Positions 36,348-43,823 of a DNA stretch of 64,000 nucleotides are shown here, one piece after another (position 1 is the stretch's first letter; every line of letters starts with the position of its first letter). The DNA comes from Laspinema olomoucense D3b. GTDB lineage: Bacteria; Cyanobacteriota; Cyanobacteriia; Cyanobacteriales; Laspinemataceae. The stretch covers positions 1 to 64,000 of the forward strand of contig NZ_JAMXFA010000008.1 of the NCBI RefSeq assembly GCF_025370785.1, written 5' to 3'. The notes beneath the pieces were generated by a model. That model had not been told where the DNA came from. It saw only the letters and a list, made by a program, of their open reading frames with translations, and did no database searches. The position numbers and the translations under genes are program-made.

Positions 36348-36572
36348 GTGTACATAGTCTCAATATTTAAAAACGGAACTTTATCGGTTCCTGATGCAGT
36401 TGTTTGTACTGATATTGAACAATTGCATCAAGCTCGTGACCGAGGTGATTTCAGAAGACTTTTCTGCCCAGATTGTTTTTATGCTGATGGCAACTCTGGT
36501 AAAATTATCAAACAATCAACTCAATTCCTGAAAGAAAATATTTGGCTAAATGAATTCGATAAAAGGTTTTAA
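36348..36572 (+). CDS. Hypothetical protein with GTG start (74 aa)
   Basis: Not recognised. It starts MYIVSIFKNGTLSVPDAVVC, and a Cys pair lies in LFCPDCFYADGNSGK. The GTG at 36348 has a strong GAGGAGG site about 8 bases upstream. It ends about 50 bases before the IscB omega-RNA, so it marks the region invaded by the IscB element. Confidence 0.65.
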   Translation: MYIVSIFKNGTLSVPDAVVCTDIEQLHQARDRGDFRRLFCPDCFYADGNSGKIIKQSTQFLKENIWLNEFDKRF

Positions 36573-36604
36573 ATATTCACTAAACCTTAACCTGATTACT
36601 TGAC

Positions 36605-36869
36605 TTCATCAATCGAGGAATTTAAAGTAAACTACCCGACACTAAGCTGAGTACAGCTATAATGGGGGCTTTTAAAGAAGCCTAGAGTTTACCCGACTAA
36701 GTACCTCGCGTACTACGTTTTGGAAGCCATCACACCTACGGATACGAAGCCAGTCTGTAGCTCTGTGGTTAACGATTAAACAGGTATATCGGGTCGAAAC
36801 CAGTGTCGTTAGCGCGACAAACTTCTAAAACATTGTCAAGGCTACCATTACCCGTAAGGAGACTCACTC
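36605..36869 (+). ncRNA. IscB omega-RNA (HEARO), boundaries approximate
   Basis: The 240-base region directly before iscB is rich in pairing: GTAAAC (36627-36632) with GTTTAC (36687-36692), twin CTACCCGAC/TTACCCGAC strings, GGGGGCTT...AAGCC, and GTGTCGTTAGCGCGACA. Position and content match HEARO RNA, the guide RNA scaffold of IscB. By the known IscB design, the guide is the 5' end, i.e. the flank at roughly 36605-36625. The 3' end reaches the ribosome site (AAGGAG) of iscB. Confidence 0.78.
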
Positions 36870-38156
36870 GTGAGTAAAGTTTTCGTTTTAGACACCAACA
36901 AACAACCTCTTAATCCCATCCATTCGGGTCGGGCTAGAATGTTGCTCTCTCAAGGAAAGGCTGCGGTTTTCCGCGGCTTCCCCTTTACCCTAATTTTGAA
37001 AGAAGAGGTATCAAGTCCTGATGTAAAGCCACTCCGTATCAAGATTGACCCAGGAGCCAAAACAACTGGATTAGCTCTGGTCAACGACAAAACTGGTGAA
37101 GTTGTTTGGGTCGCTGAACTACAACATCGGGATTTCCAAATTCGGGATGCTTTAACTTCGCGTCGTCAGTTAAGGCGGTTCCGTCGTAGCCGTAAAACCC
37201 GTTACCGCAAGCCTCGTTTCCTGAACCGTACCCGACCAAAAGGATGGTTGCCACCCTCCCTAAATAGTCGAGTTGCCAACATTCTGACTTGGGTTAAGCG
37301 GTTGTCATCTCTATGCCAAATCAACGCTATTTCTCAAGAACTGGTCAGATTTGATACCCAGCAGATGGAAAATCCTGAAATTAGCGGCACTGGTTATCAA
37401 CAAGGAACTTTAGCCGGATATGAAATTCGTGAGTTTCTTCTTGAGAAATGGAATAGAACCTGTGCCTACTGTGGTGCAAAAGACACCAAACTTGAGATTG
37501 AGCATATCCAGCCTCGGTCGAAAGGAGGGTCAAACCGAGTCAGTAACCTGTGTTTAGCTTGCGTCCCTTGCAACCGAGAAAAGGGTAACCAGGATATTAA
37601 AGACTTCCTCAAAGGTAAGCCTGACCTGCTCAAACGAATCTTGGGACAAGCTAAAAGACCTCTGGCTGATACATCCGCCGTCAATGCAACCCGATGGAAT
37701 CTGTACGATAACCTGAGACAAACGAGCTTACCTGTGGAAGTTGGCACAGGAGGTCTTACTAAGTACAACCGCACCATTAGAGGTTTAGACAAAACCCACT
37801 ATTGGGATGCTGCTTGTGTAGGTGCATCAACCCCAGAGCGGTTAATCACATCAGGAATTAAACCGCTATTGATTAGTGCTAAAGGGCATGGAACCCGTCA
37901 ACAGTGTCGCACCAACAAGTTGGGTTTCCCTGTTCGCTACTGTTCGCGAACTAAGTTTCACAAAGGTTTCCAGACAGGCGACATCGTTAAAGCTGTTGTC
38001 ACCTCTGGTAAAAAAGTTGGAACTTATGTTGGTCGAGTAGCTACTCGTGCCACTCTACGTTTCAATATCTCAACAAAAGATGGATTAGTTCAAGGAATTA
38101 GCCACAAATACTGTAAACACATTCACAAAAAGGATGGTTACGCTTATGCCTACTAA
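36870..38156 (+). CDS. iscB: IscB RNA-guided nuclease
   Basis: The 428-residue ancestor-like relative of Cas9. Domains in order: PLMP N-terminus (SKVFVLDTNKQPLNPIHSGR), RuvC-I IDPGAKTTGLAL (D60), Arg-rich bridge helix (SRRQLRRFRRSRKTRYRKPR, 98-116), RuvC-II with E157, HNH with C198/C201, EH at 211-212 and the second CxxC (C231, C234), then RuvC-III THYWDAACVG (H310, D313), and a C-terminal domain. All catalytic residues are present, so it is predicted active. Start is GTG. No TnpA transposase is adjacent, so it would need help in trans to move. Confidence 0.93.
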   Translation: MSKVFVLDTNKQPLNPIHSGRARMLLSQGKAAVFRGFPFTLILKEEVSSPDVKPLRIKIDPGAKTTGLALVNDKTGEVVWVAELQHRDFQIRDALTSRRQLRRFRRSRKTRYRKPRFLNRTRPKGWLPPSLNSRVANILTWVKRLSSLCQINAISQELVRFDTQQMENPEISGTGYQQGTLAGYEIREFLLEKWNRTCAYCGAKDTKLEIEHIQPRSKGGSNRVSNLCLACVPCNREKGNQDIKDFLKGKPDLLKRILGQAKRPLADTSAVNATRWNLYDNLRQTSLPVEVGTGGLTKYNRTIRGLDKTHYWDAACVGASTPERLITSGIKPLLISAKGHGTRQQCRTNKLGFPVRYCSRTKFHKGFQTGDIVKAVVTSGKKVGTYVGRVATRATLRFNISTKDGLVQGISHKYCKHIHKKDGYAYAY

Positions 38157-38194
38157 ACCCTGCCCCTTTTTACAGATATGGTAGGGGTCTCCAA

Positions 38195-38284
38195 ATGATT
38201 GAGGCTGAAAAGTCTAATAAACAACGACAAGAATTGTTGGAGATTCTGAAACTGGCAAAAGATACTTTCAAAAAATTACTCTAG
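38195..38284 (+). CDS. Very small ORF after iscB (29 aa)
   Basis: An ATG frame reads MIEAEKSNKQRQELLEILKL and ends DTFKKLL, a plausible amphipathic helix. It may be a short gene or the tail of a gene cut by the IscB element. A GCCCC...GGGG hairpin at about 38162-38186 separates it from iscB and could be the element's right end. Confidence 0.4.
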   Translation: MIEAEKSNKQRQELLEILKLAKDTFKKLL

Positions 38285-38292
38285 CTCTCTCT

Positions 38293-38302
38293 AGCTCTCG
38301 CT
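38293..38302 (+). promoter_or_regulatory. GCTCTCGCT upstream motif
   Basis: Second of the five decamers, 27 bases before the ATG at 38330. A partial copy (AGCTCTCT) precedes it. Confidence 0.5.
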
Positions 38303-38329
38303 GAATCTTTGTGATAATTGGAGGAAATT

Positions 38330-38731
38330 ATGTTAAATCTGAACCCTGAAACCGGAATTAAACTCTGTTCAAGTTTAGGAACATTCTTCTTTGAAGAGTG
38401 GAATTATCTTCTTGATGCTTTAGTGGCTGGAAACGATGGAAACAGTGAGTTAAAATTAGATGACTACAAACTTTTTGTATTTCATAAAGGAAACCAGATT
38501 TTTGGAGAAATGTTATGTCCTGACGAAGGTTGTGCTGGGGGATATGATTCAGATTATATTGCCCAAAATATCATTGAACTCACAAACCTTAAACTTTTTT
38601 CAGAAAAGTTTCTCCAACAAATCCCGGAATTGAATTCTCAGCCTCATAATTTTCAAGATTCTCAACCGACATCAGAACCGGATAAATCAAAAGTTGTCCG
38701 ACTACATTTTGGCTTCCCTGATATCTCATAA
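38330..38731 (+). CDS. Hypothetical protein (133 aa)
   Basis: Not recognised. The chain starts MLNLNPETGIKLCSSLGTFF, has an acidic Gly-rich loop (DEGCAGGYDSDYIAQNI) and a charged C-terminal tail. GGAGG at 38319-38323 supports the ATG at 38330. It precedes the Ycf35-like gene on the same strand. Confidence 0.65.
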   Translation: MLNLNPETGIKLCSSLGTFFFEEWNYLLDALVAGNDGNSELKLDDYKLFVFHKGNQIFGEMLCPDEGCAGGYDSDYIAQNIIELTNLKLFSEKFLQQIPELNSQPHNFQDSQPTSEPDKSKVVRLHFGFPDIS

Positions 38732-38739
38732 TCACTTAG

Positions 38740-38756
38740 GCCGGTGTGATTCCGGC
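38740..38756 (+). other. Intergenic hairpin
   Basis: GCCGG (38740-38744) and CCGGC (38752-38756) with loop TGTGATT, in the 150-bp gap before the Ycf35-like gene. Confidence 0.65.
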
Positions 38757-38881
38757 TTATTCAACCCCAACAAAGTTTTCGTTATTTCACCCCATCTTTA
38801 TCTGAATTTCCAAAAACCGGAAACAGAATCAGAAACATTCTCGGAAACAGAAACAAAATTATCCACGGAGAAAAGGTAAGT

Positions 38882-39253
38882 ATGTCACACTTTACAACAA
38901 TCAAAACCCAAATCCGCAATGGAAAGATTTTACACCAAACTCTACAGCAACTAAATTATGTTGTAGAAACCAATAGCATTGTCCGAGGCTATCAAGGAAT
39001 CCAAACTAAGGGGGATTATGTTATCAAACGCCAAAATGGTTACGATATTGGTTATATCAAAAATGGAGAGGTCTATGAGGCCGTTGCTGACTTCTGGGGA
39101 GTTGACCTTCAAAAAGAATTTATCCAGCAAATTAATCAAACTTATGCAAGTAATGTTGTAAAAGACTATGCTCAACAAAAGGGGTATGAGATTGAATCTC
39201 AAGAAACTCTTGAAGATGGTTCGGTTCGTTTGGTAATGGCAGGTTGGGTCTGA
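38882..39253 (+). CDS. ycf35: Ycf35 / DUF1257 family protein
   Basis: 123 residues starting MSHFTTIKTQIRNG, with VRGYQGIQTKGDYVIKRQNGYDIGYIKNG, VADFWGVDL and a C-terminal EDGSVRLVM, all typical of DUF1257/Ycf35, a family conserved in cyanobacteria and algal plastids with no known function. On chromosomes it usually sits near a DUF2997 gene; here such a gene lies about 6 kb away in the same element. Confidence 0.85.
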   Translation: MSHFTTIKTQIRNGKILHQTLQQLNYVVETNSIVRGYQGIQTKGDYVIKRQNGYDIGYIKNGEVYEAVADFWGVDLQKEFIQQINQTYASNVVKDYAQQKGYEIESQETLEDGSVRLVMAGWV

Positions 39254-39260
39254 TTCCCAA
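39244..39260 (+). other. Hairpin at the ycf35 stop
   Basis: TTGGG (39244-39248) and CCCAA (39256-39260), loop TCTGATT, overlapping the stop codon of the preceding gene. Confidence 0.6.
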
Positions 39261-39270
39261 TAAATCTTTC

Positions 39271-39291
39271 AGGCCGGTCTATTTCCGGCCT
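39271..39291 (+). other. Intergenic hairpin
   Basis: AGGCCGG (39271-39277) and CCGGCCT (39285-39291), loop TCTATTT; second hairpin in tandem after the ycf35-like gene. Confidence 0.7.
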
Positions 39292-39324
39292 ATCAACTCC
39301 ATAAACTCAAGAGAGATTCGGTCA

Positions 39325-39585
39325 ATGCTCCAATTACGACATCCTGAAAAACGTCAAGTTCAAGCAGATGAAATTAGACAATGGTTGGTTGATTATGTCA
39401 AAACTGGAGAAATTACTCTGCAAGAATTGGTTATGATATCAGATAATTTCTCTCTTGATGATAATGATGTCGATACCCAATCATATATTGAAGGACAAAT
39501 CGCTAAAATGTCTATTGATGATTTATTGAATGCTATTTATCAGTTATTCGATATTTACATAGTCGAAATACCTGAAAATAATTGA
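39325..39585 (+). CDS. Hypothetical acidic protein (86 aa)
   Basis: Not recognised. Starts MLQLRHPEKRQVQADEIRQW and continues as an all-helical acidic chain. The ATG at 39325 is preferred because the upstream in-frame part passes through the hairpin and looks non-coding. It may be a small regulator or anti-defence protein, but nothing in it proves that. Confidence 0.6.
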   Translation: MLQLRHPEKRQVQADEIRQWLVDYVKTGEITLQELVMISDNFSLDDNDVDTQSYIEGQIAKMSIDDLLNAIYQLFDIYIVEIPENN

Positions 39586-39640
39586 TAACTGTTTAATCGG
39601 GTTTTTCAATCGTTTCAATCGTTCATTAAAAGGAAAACCA

Positions 39641-39967
39641 ATGACTAAAGCATTAGGATTTTATTTGGATACAATTCCTCCAGAATTAGCAAAAATAGAA
39701 GAAATTGCCAGTAAGATTCCACCGAAATCCTGGACTCTTCTTATAGAATTTTCTGCAAATCAAGCATCCATTCTTTTATGGGCAGAGTGTTCAAACAATG
39801 AATATAATCATGTACTTTCAACACGAAATGCGATTTTTAAGAGAGTATTGGCAGACCCAATGATAAAATCTGTTTCTGAAATCGATAATTCTAATATGTC
39901 CGCAAAAAATTGGTTGTCCCTTGTTGCATGGTGTCAAGATAAAGCCACAACAACTTTTCATCAATAA
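39641..39967 (+). CDS. Hypothetical protein (108 aa)
   Basis: Not recognised. It starts MTKALGFYLDTIPPELAKIE, with a hydrophobic middle (WTLLIEFSANQASILLWAEC) that is too polar for a clear membrane helix. AAAGGA precedes the ATG. Member of the rightward series of small genes. Confidence 0.6.
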   Translation: MTKALGFYLDTIPPELAKIEEIASKIPPKSWTLLIEFSANQASILLWAECSNNEYNHVLSTRNAIFKRVLADPMIKSVSEIDNSNMSAKNWLSLVAWCQDKATTTFHQ

Positions 39968-40018
39968 GTCTACATCTATTAGCGACGAAAACCTGTTCAT
40001 TTACATTCCCAAAAACCC

Positions 40019-40489
40019 ATGACATACTTTACTGCCGATGAAGCCTTTGTACAATTGATTGAAATTTTGTATGATAAGGGTAAGTTTCCCGAATATCAAT
40101 CATTAGAGATTTGTGTTGCAGAAGTCTTATCTGGATTCCTGGAAAAAGAAAGGGTTCAGCATATTATTCAGCAAATTTTTTCCCTAAATGTTGAGATTCC
40201 TGATGATGTTGCCAAGAAAGTTGGGGTTGATTCTGTTGATGATGTTCCAGTTCCTGATGTAGTTGTTGAGAAAAAAGTTTGTGCATTCAGGTTTAGTGAT
40301 TTTGATTTGGATGAAGATGAATTACCAGAATTAGCAAACTTCAAGGATTCAAAAGAATTGAATGATTTCCTTGATAAAGATGATGAGGAGTCTGTAGCTC
40401 TGAGAGTAAAAATATTCCAATTAGGGTTAAAGGCTCTAAGAAAAGATGGTGATGCCTATTCAACAGCAATCGAAATATTCACAGAATAG
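40019..40489 (+). CDS. Hypothetical very acidic protein (156 aa)
   Basis: Not recognised. Predicted helical N-terminal half and an Asp/Glu-rich second half (FSDFDLDEDELPELANFKDS). Strong negative charge is typical of DNA-mimic anti-restriction proteins, but also of many phage proteins, so I do not assign one. Its end lies 10 bases before the likely TTG start of the next gene. Confidence 0.6.
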   Translation: MTYFTADEAFVQLIEILYDKGKFPEYQSLEICVAEVLSGFLEKERVQHIIQQIFSLNVEIPDDVAKKVGVDSVDDVPVPDVVVEKKVCAFRFSDFDLDEDELPELANFKDSKELNDFLDKDDEESVALRVKIFQLGLKALRKDGDAYSTAIEIFTE

Positions 40490-40499
40490 GAGATTTGAG

Positions 40500-40718
40500 T
40501 TGGTTGAAAATACCCACAAAGTTGTCTTTGACTATGCTGGTTTCTCTTCAAGTATTACCCGATTAACCTGTTATTCAGACGGATGCAATTGCTCAACTCT
40601 GGTTCGTCAACCTTATATCGGCGATGTAATGTGGCAAACGGCCATTGAACAATTTAAACAAAAACATCCTTATTCTTCAGCAATATCTTGGTCTGAATAT
40701 CAAGATTTGAAGAATTAA
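40500..40718 (+). CDS. Hypothetical protein, TTG start (72 aa)
   Basis: Not recognised. An ORF opens at 40446 inside the previous gene, but GGAG at 40490-40493 points to the TTG at 40500, giving a protein that continues VENTHKVVFDYAGFSSSITR. Contains a Cys-rich turn (CYSDGCNCST). The start is uncertain. Confidence 0.5.
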   Translation: MVENTHKVVFDYAGFSSSITRLTCYSDGCNCSTLVRQPYIGDVMWQTAIEQFKQKHPYSSAISWSEYQDLKN

Positions 40719-40741
40719 CACCAGCCCCGAATAGCGTACAA

Positions 40742-40756
40742 GCAGGTCGCTCCTGC
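40742..40756 (+). other. Intergenic hairpin GCAGG-TCGCT-CCTGC
   Basis: 5-bp stem with loop TCGCT preceded by AATAGCGTACAA; nearly the same block recurs at 41062-41078, and a variant at 41725-41741. Confidence 0.7.
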
Positions 40757-40772
40757 AACAATGGAGGTTTTT

Positions 40773-41051
40773 ATGTATTCTGAACAAACTAAAGTAACTT
40801 GGGAATCCGCCAGTCAAGGGTCAATGATTGAGAAAACTGGGACAATTTATTCATTGCTACCAAGTTATTGTGTCCCGATTCTGCAAGAACCTTGGTTGGC
40901 TGAGTTGAAACCAAGTCAACTAAAATTCAATCCCTCCGAATGTTCCAAAAACGAACGATATCTTGTCAAAGTAGTTATTCCTTTAAAACGCGGAGGGGAA
41001 AAAGAGGTCTATTATGCTCCTAGAGCATCTGTATTAACTAAAGTCGATTAA
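40773..41051 (+). CDS. Hypothetical protein (92 aa)
   Basis: Not recognised. Starts MYSEQTKVTWESASQGSMIE and looks beta-rich (GTIYSLLPSYCVPILQE, RYLVKVVIPLKRGGEKEVYY), possibly an OB- or SH3-like fold. TGGAGG at 40762-40767 favours the ATG at 40773. A GCAGG hairpin precedes it. Confidence 0.65.
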   Translation: MYSEQTKVTWESASQGSMIEKTGTIYSLLPSYCVPILQEPWLAELKPSQLKFNPSECSKNERYLVKVVIPLKRGGEKEVYYAPRASVLTKVD

Positions 41052-41061
41052 TAGCGTATTT

Positions 41062-41078
41062 AGCAGGTCGCTCCTGCT
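41062..41078 (+). other. Intergenic hairpin AGCAGG-TCGCT-CCTGCT
   Basis: 6-bp stem, loop TCGCT, preceded by AATAGCGTA as in the copy at 40742. Confidence 0.7.
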
Positions 41079-41084
41079 TTGACT

Positions 41085-41267
41085 ATGGAATTTCCAGAAT
41101 TTTTAATGGAATGTGCTAAAAATGACGAATTGGTATCAGAATTTAATCGTCTCAACCGTTGCAATCTCTATCACCTAAACTTGAACAATCCCCGGGATGT
41201 CAAAATTTTGGACCAATTTACTGCTTTTGTTTATAACCATATTTGGTTAGCTGTTCAAAATAATTAG
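41085..41267 (+). CDS. Hypothetical protein (60 aa)
   Basis: Not recognised. Starts MEFPEFLMECAKNDELVSEF; short helical protein. The ATG is 6 bases after the hairpin at 41062-41078, with no clear ribosome site, so the hairpin may affect its translation. A TTG two codons earlier is also possible. Confidence 0.5.
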   Translation: MEFPEFLMECAKNDELVSEFNRLNRCNLYHLNLNNPRDVKILDQFTAFVYNHIWLAVQNN

Positions 41268-41273
41268 TCTATT

Positions 41274-41283
41274 GCTCTCGCTT
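41274..41283 (+). promoter_or_regulatory. GCTCTCGCTT upstream motif
   Basis: Third decamer copy, 28 bases before the ATG at 41312, which lacks a ribosome site. Confidence 0.5.
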
Positions 41284-41311
41284 GATTGTTTGATGTTTCT
41301 AAAACTTGATT

Positions 41312-41701
41312 ATGTTTCTACTAATTCAACCCGGCAAAGTCACCTTACGCACCAACGACGACGAACTGGAATTAAAACCTATGCAAAATCTCGTTGGGGA
41401 AGAAGGTGATTCGGCTTCAGTTGAATACGTTTATCAACTCTTTTCAGACCCCACTATAGACTTGGTTTGCGATGATGAGTTCATTTTCAAATCATTTGAT
41501 GCTACCTGTGTGTCCAACAAGTTTTCTCCACCAATTATTTTGTGTGGAAATGTTATGGCTGTAGCAACCACTAACGAGGGAAAAACAATTGGTTTAACTC
41601 AACAACAACTTGATATTGTTTTGAATGAATTATTGGTGGTGGTTAAAGAAGTTGACAACAAATTAACCGTGGTTAAAGCCAGAGAAGTTTATCAATCATA
41701 A
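41312..41701 (+). CDS. DUF3846-like protein (129 aa)
   Basis: The C-terminal part (PIILCGNVMAVATTNEGKTIGLTQQQLD) resembles the GNV...G.T.GLT ending of DUF3846, a small family common on plasmids and phages, function unknown. The N-terminal part (MFLLIQPGKVTLRTNDDELE) also fits. ATG at 41312 chosen over TTG at 41306; no ribosome site, but a GCTCTCGCTT motif 28 bases upstream. Confidence 0.55.
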   Translation: MFLLIQPGKVTLRTNDDELELKPMQNLVGEEGDSASVEYVYQLFSDPTIDLVCDDEFIFKSFDATCVSNKFSPPIILCGNVMAVATTNEGKTIGLTQQQLDIVLNELLVVVKEVDNKLTVVKAREVYQS

Positions 41702-41724
41702 CGTTTTGGCAGACATAACGTTTT

Positions 41725-41741
41725 GGCAGGTCGTTCCTGCC
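41725..41741 (+). other. Intergenic hairpin GGCAGG-TCGTT-CCTGCC
   Basis: 6-bp stem with loop TCGTT. A direct repeat ACATAACGTTTTGGCAG-like precedes it twice (41698-41730). Confidence 0.7.
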
Positions 41742-41748
41742 GAGTTCA

Positions 41749-41979
41749 ATGACCTTACCCTATCTCAAAAGAATCAGGGATTGTAGACGTTGTTTTCATT
41801 TTATTCAATCCTCCCAGGACTGCAATATCTGGTGGTGCGAAGGCTGGCCAGAAGTCAGTCAAATTTGGGAGGAATTTGGACTCGACCATGCCGCTGATTA
41901 TTGTCCCGGTTTTGAAGAAGCCTTTCAAGTTCAATATCCGACAACTCGTGCTTACGAAACCTTAAAATATTCACAATGA
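41749..41979 (+). CDS. Hypothetical Cys-containing protein (76 aa)
   Basis: Not recognised. Starts MTLPYLKRIRDCRRCFHFIQ; four Cys (DCRRC, DCNIWWC) plus a later Cys could bind zinc. The ATG lies 7 bases after a hairpin. Its stop overlaps the next gene's start (ATGA). Confidence 0.6.
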   Translation: MTLPYLKRIRDCRRCFHFIQSSQDCNIWWCEGWPEVSQIWEEFGLDHAADYCPGFEEAFQVQYPTTRAYETLKYSQ

Positions 41980-42248
41980 GTACAATTTTCACCTTTCACA
42001 ACATTGAAATTACAGGAGAAGATACCCCTATTGGGTTCTGTTACGACCTCGGTCCTTTGGCAAAGGGACTTGAGATTACTGTTCAACAGTTGAAACAAGC
42101 AATCTTCGATACCAACAGTGAATTGCACCAGGAAAGAGTGCTCTACACTGATTTATCAGACGCTCTGTTTTGGCTCACAGAAAAACATGATAATGATAGG
42201 GCTGATGAACTAATTAGACAATTAGTTACCGATGCCTTATATGCGTAA
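41976..42248 (+). CDS. Hypothetical protein (90 aa)
   Basis: Not recognised. Starts MSTIFTFHNIEITGEDTPIG, with a C-terminal helical part (YTDLSDALFWLTEKHDNDRA). Translationally coupled to the upstream gene by the ATGA overlap, so the two products may act together. Confidence 0.6.
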   Translation: MSTIFTFHNIEITGEDTPIGFCYDLGPLAKGLEITVQQLKQAIFDTNSELHQERVLYTDLSDALFWLTEKHDNDRADELIRQLVTDALYA

Positions 42249-42288
42249 TTTGCCTAAAAACACAGATACCTAAAAACACAGAGAAAAA

Positions 42289-42585
42289 ATGACTAAATCT
42301 TGTTTAGATTGTCAACACTGTCACCAATGGCATCAAAATCAAACTTTGTGGGAACCGGGAGACGAAGGATGGGAATGCAATCATTCAAAAGTCGTTTCAA
42401 GTAACGATTATGACCCATTAGAGAATTTGGAAGACCCAGAAGAATTAGCAAGCCAGTGTGAGTTCTATGAACCAATTGATTATCAGGCCCTTCATGAATT
42501 TGAAGAATACCATGATAATCGAACCACCGAAGCAATTAAAGATTACCTAGAAGCACTTAAAATCCATGAAGCAACACTTGACTGA
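42289..42585 (+). CDS. Hypothetical zinc-binding-like protein (98 aa)
   Basis: Not recognised. N-terminal CLDCQHCHQWH with a later ECNH is a possible zinc ribbon; the rest is acidic (DPLENLEDPEELASQCEFYE). Its last 20 bases overlap the next gene. Confidence 0.6.
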   Translation: MTKSCLDCQHCHQWHQNQTLWEPGDEGWECNHSKVVSSNDYDPLENLEDPEELASQCEFYEPIDYQALHEFEEYHDNRTTEAIKDYLEALKIHEATLD

Positions 42586-42886
42586 ATTAACTCCTGAAGA
42601 ATCTTTAGATTTGATGCGGAAAACTGCTACTCAATTTTATCACGCGGCGATCGCCACTAATTGTCACGCATTTATTGAGTTCACAGGTTTGCTGAATGAA
42701 TACATCAAGGTTTGTCAAGAGTTTCAGAAAAATAACCCCAATCATGATTTTCGTAAATGTAACGTTCATAATGGCAATGCAATTCATCTTCAACCTTATC
42801 AAATTGAGTACATTCACGAAAAACTGACTTGCATTTACCAAAATGAGATTTTTCCTGAAACCTATTCTAATCATTTTTCTGGTTAG
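42566..42886 (+). CDS. Hypothetical protein (106 aa)
   Basis: Not recognised. Starts MKQHLTELTPEESLDLMRKT; a mainly helical protein with Cys and His scattered (CHAFIEFTG, CNVHNGNAIH). The start overlaps the preceding gene by 20 bases, in another frame, suggesting coupling. Confidence 0.6.
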   Translation: MKQHLTELTPEESLDLMRKTATQFYHAAIATNCHAFIEFTGLLNEYIKVCQEFQKNNPNHDFRKCNVHNGNAIHLQPYQIEYIHEKLTCIYQNEIFPETYSNHFSG

Positions 42887-42975
42887 TCTGATAATTTCTG
42901 TTCCATCCCGGAGCAGAAGAGACGATGATGAACCCAACAACCCAAAACCAACTCAAACACACCTAGGAGTAATTG

Positions 42976-43272
42976 ATGAAATTATTTGACCCTGAAGCTA
43001 TTGATGTCCAAATTGAATCAATCAATAATGCGCCTATTGATTCAAACCACTCTGTTGAATTCACCGTTTTCGTCAAAAAGGCTAAAACTGCATACTTTCG
43101 CATTTCTCCTCAAATGAGAGACTTTCTGTTACTTTGTCATGAACAAAACCAAGTTATTGGCTTTGACTACGATTTTCAACAAGGTGACCTCAATTTCGGT
43201 ATCATTGTCAAAGATTCTGATTCTAATAAATCAGATGACGATGCAACGGAACATTTAGCTGAAGAACAGTAG
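42976..43272 (+). CDS. Hypothetical protein (98 aa)
   Basis: Not recognised. Starts MKLFDPEAIDVQIESINNAP; beta-rich middle and an acidic disordered tail (DSDSNKSDDDATEHLAEEQ). AGGAG at 42964-42968 supports the ATG at 42976. It is followed by a hairpin and then the ASCH-domain gene. Confidence 0.6.
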   Translation: MKLFDPEAIDVQIESINNAPIDSNHSVEFTVFVKKAKTAYFRISPQMRDFLLLCHEQNQVIGFDYDFQQGDLNFGIIVKDSDSNKSDDDATEHLAEEQ

Positions 43273-43279
43273 ATTTTGG

Positions 43280-43296
43280 GGCAGGGAAAACCTGCC
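43280..43296 (+). other. Intergenic hairpin GGCAGG-GAAAA-CCTGCC
   Basis: 6-bp stem, loop GAAAA, followed by TCTATTTTAT, so it may partly terminate. Confidence 0.65.
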
Positions 43297-43318
43297 TCTA
43301 TTTTATCAGGAGAATTTT

Positions 43319-43771
43319 ATGTCACCAACACTAGAACAATTACAAGGACTTCGCGCCATTACTCTCTGGCAACCTTGGGCTGGATTAATTGCTCATAAAT
43401 TCAAACAAATTGAAACCAGAAGTTGGTCAACTGATTACAGGGGAATTATCCTAATTCATTCCGCTAAACGTCCAGTCTATCCATCAGAACTTGAACCGTT
43501 TAGTGAATATGTTTCTAATTTTGATTTTGTTCAAGATTTGGGTAAGATAGTGGCGATCGCCAAATTAACTGATTGTGTTTTGATGACTGATGAATTTATT
43601 GAACAACAATCAGAATTAGAAAAACTCTGTGGAAATTGGCAACCGGGTCGATATGCTTGGCAACTATCTCAGATTCAGAAAATTGACCCGATTCCTTGTC
43701 CGGGTAAACAAGGTCTCTGGATTCCTCCAAAAGAACTCATTGCTAAACTAATCCTTGACCAACTTATTTAA
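43319..43771 (+). CDS. ASCH-domain protein
   Basis: 150 residues with the ASCH (PUA-like) RNA/nucleotide-binding fold: ITLWQPWAGLIAHKFKQIETRSW, then YRGIILIHSAKR, and a C-terminal PGKQGLW. ASCH proteins bind RNA or modified nucleosides and some are small phage-borne enzymes; the exact substrate is unknown. Confidence 0.8.
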   Translation: MSPTLEQLQGLRAITLWQPWAGLIAHKFKQIETRSWSTDYRGIILIHSAKRPVYPSELEPFSEYVSNFDFVQDLGKIVAIAKLTDCVLMTDEFIEQQSELEKLCGNWQPGRYAWQLSQIQKIDPIPCPGKQGLWIPPKELIAKLILDQLI

Positions 43772-43780
43772 CCTATTCTG

Positions 43781-43798
43781 GAGCGGTCTATTCCGCTC
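43781..43798 (+). other. Intergenic hairpin GAGCGG-TCTATT-CCGCTC
   Basis: 6-bp stem with loop TCTATT between the ASCH gene and the next gene. Confidence 0.7.
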
Positions 43799-43823
43799 TA
43801 CCTCTTTTTTTACCAGCAAAAAA

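Noticed and set aside
38694-38879. 61-codon frame after the 38330 gene
   Set aside because: It overlaps the preceding gene, runs through a hairpin and a low-complexity tract, and has no start signal.
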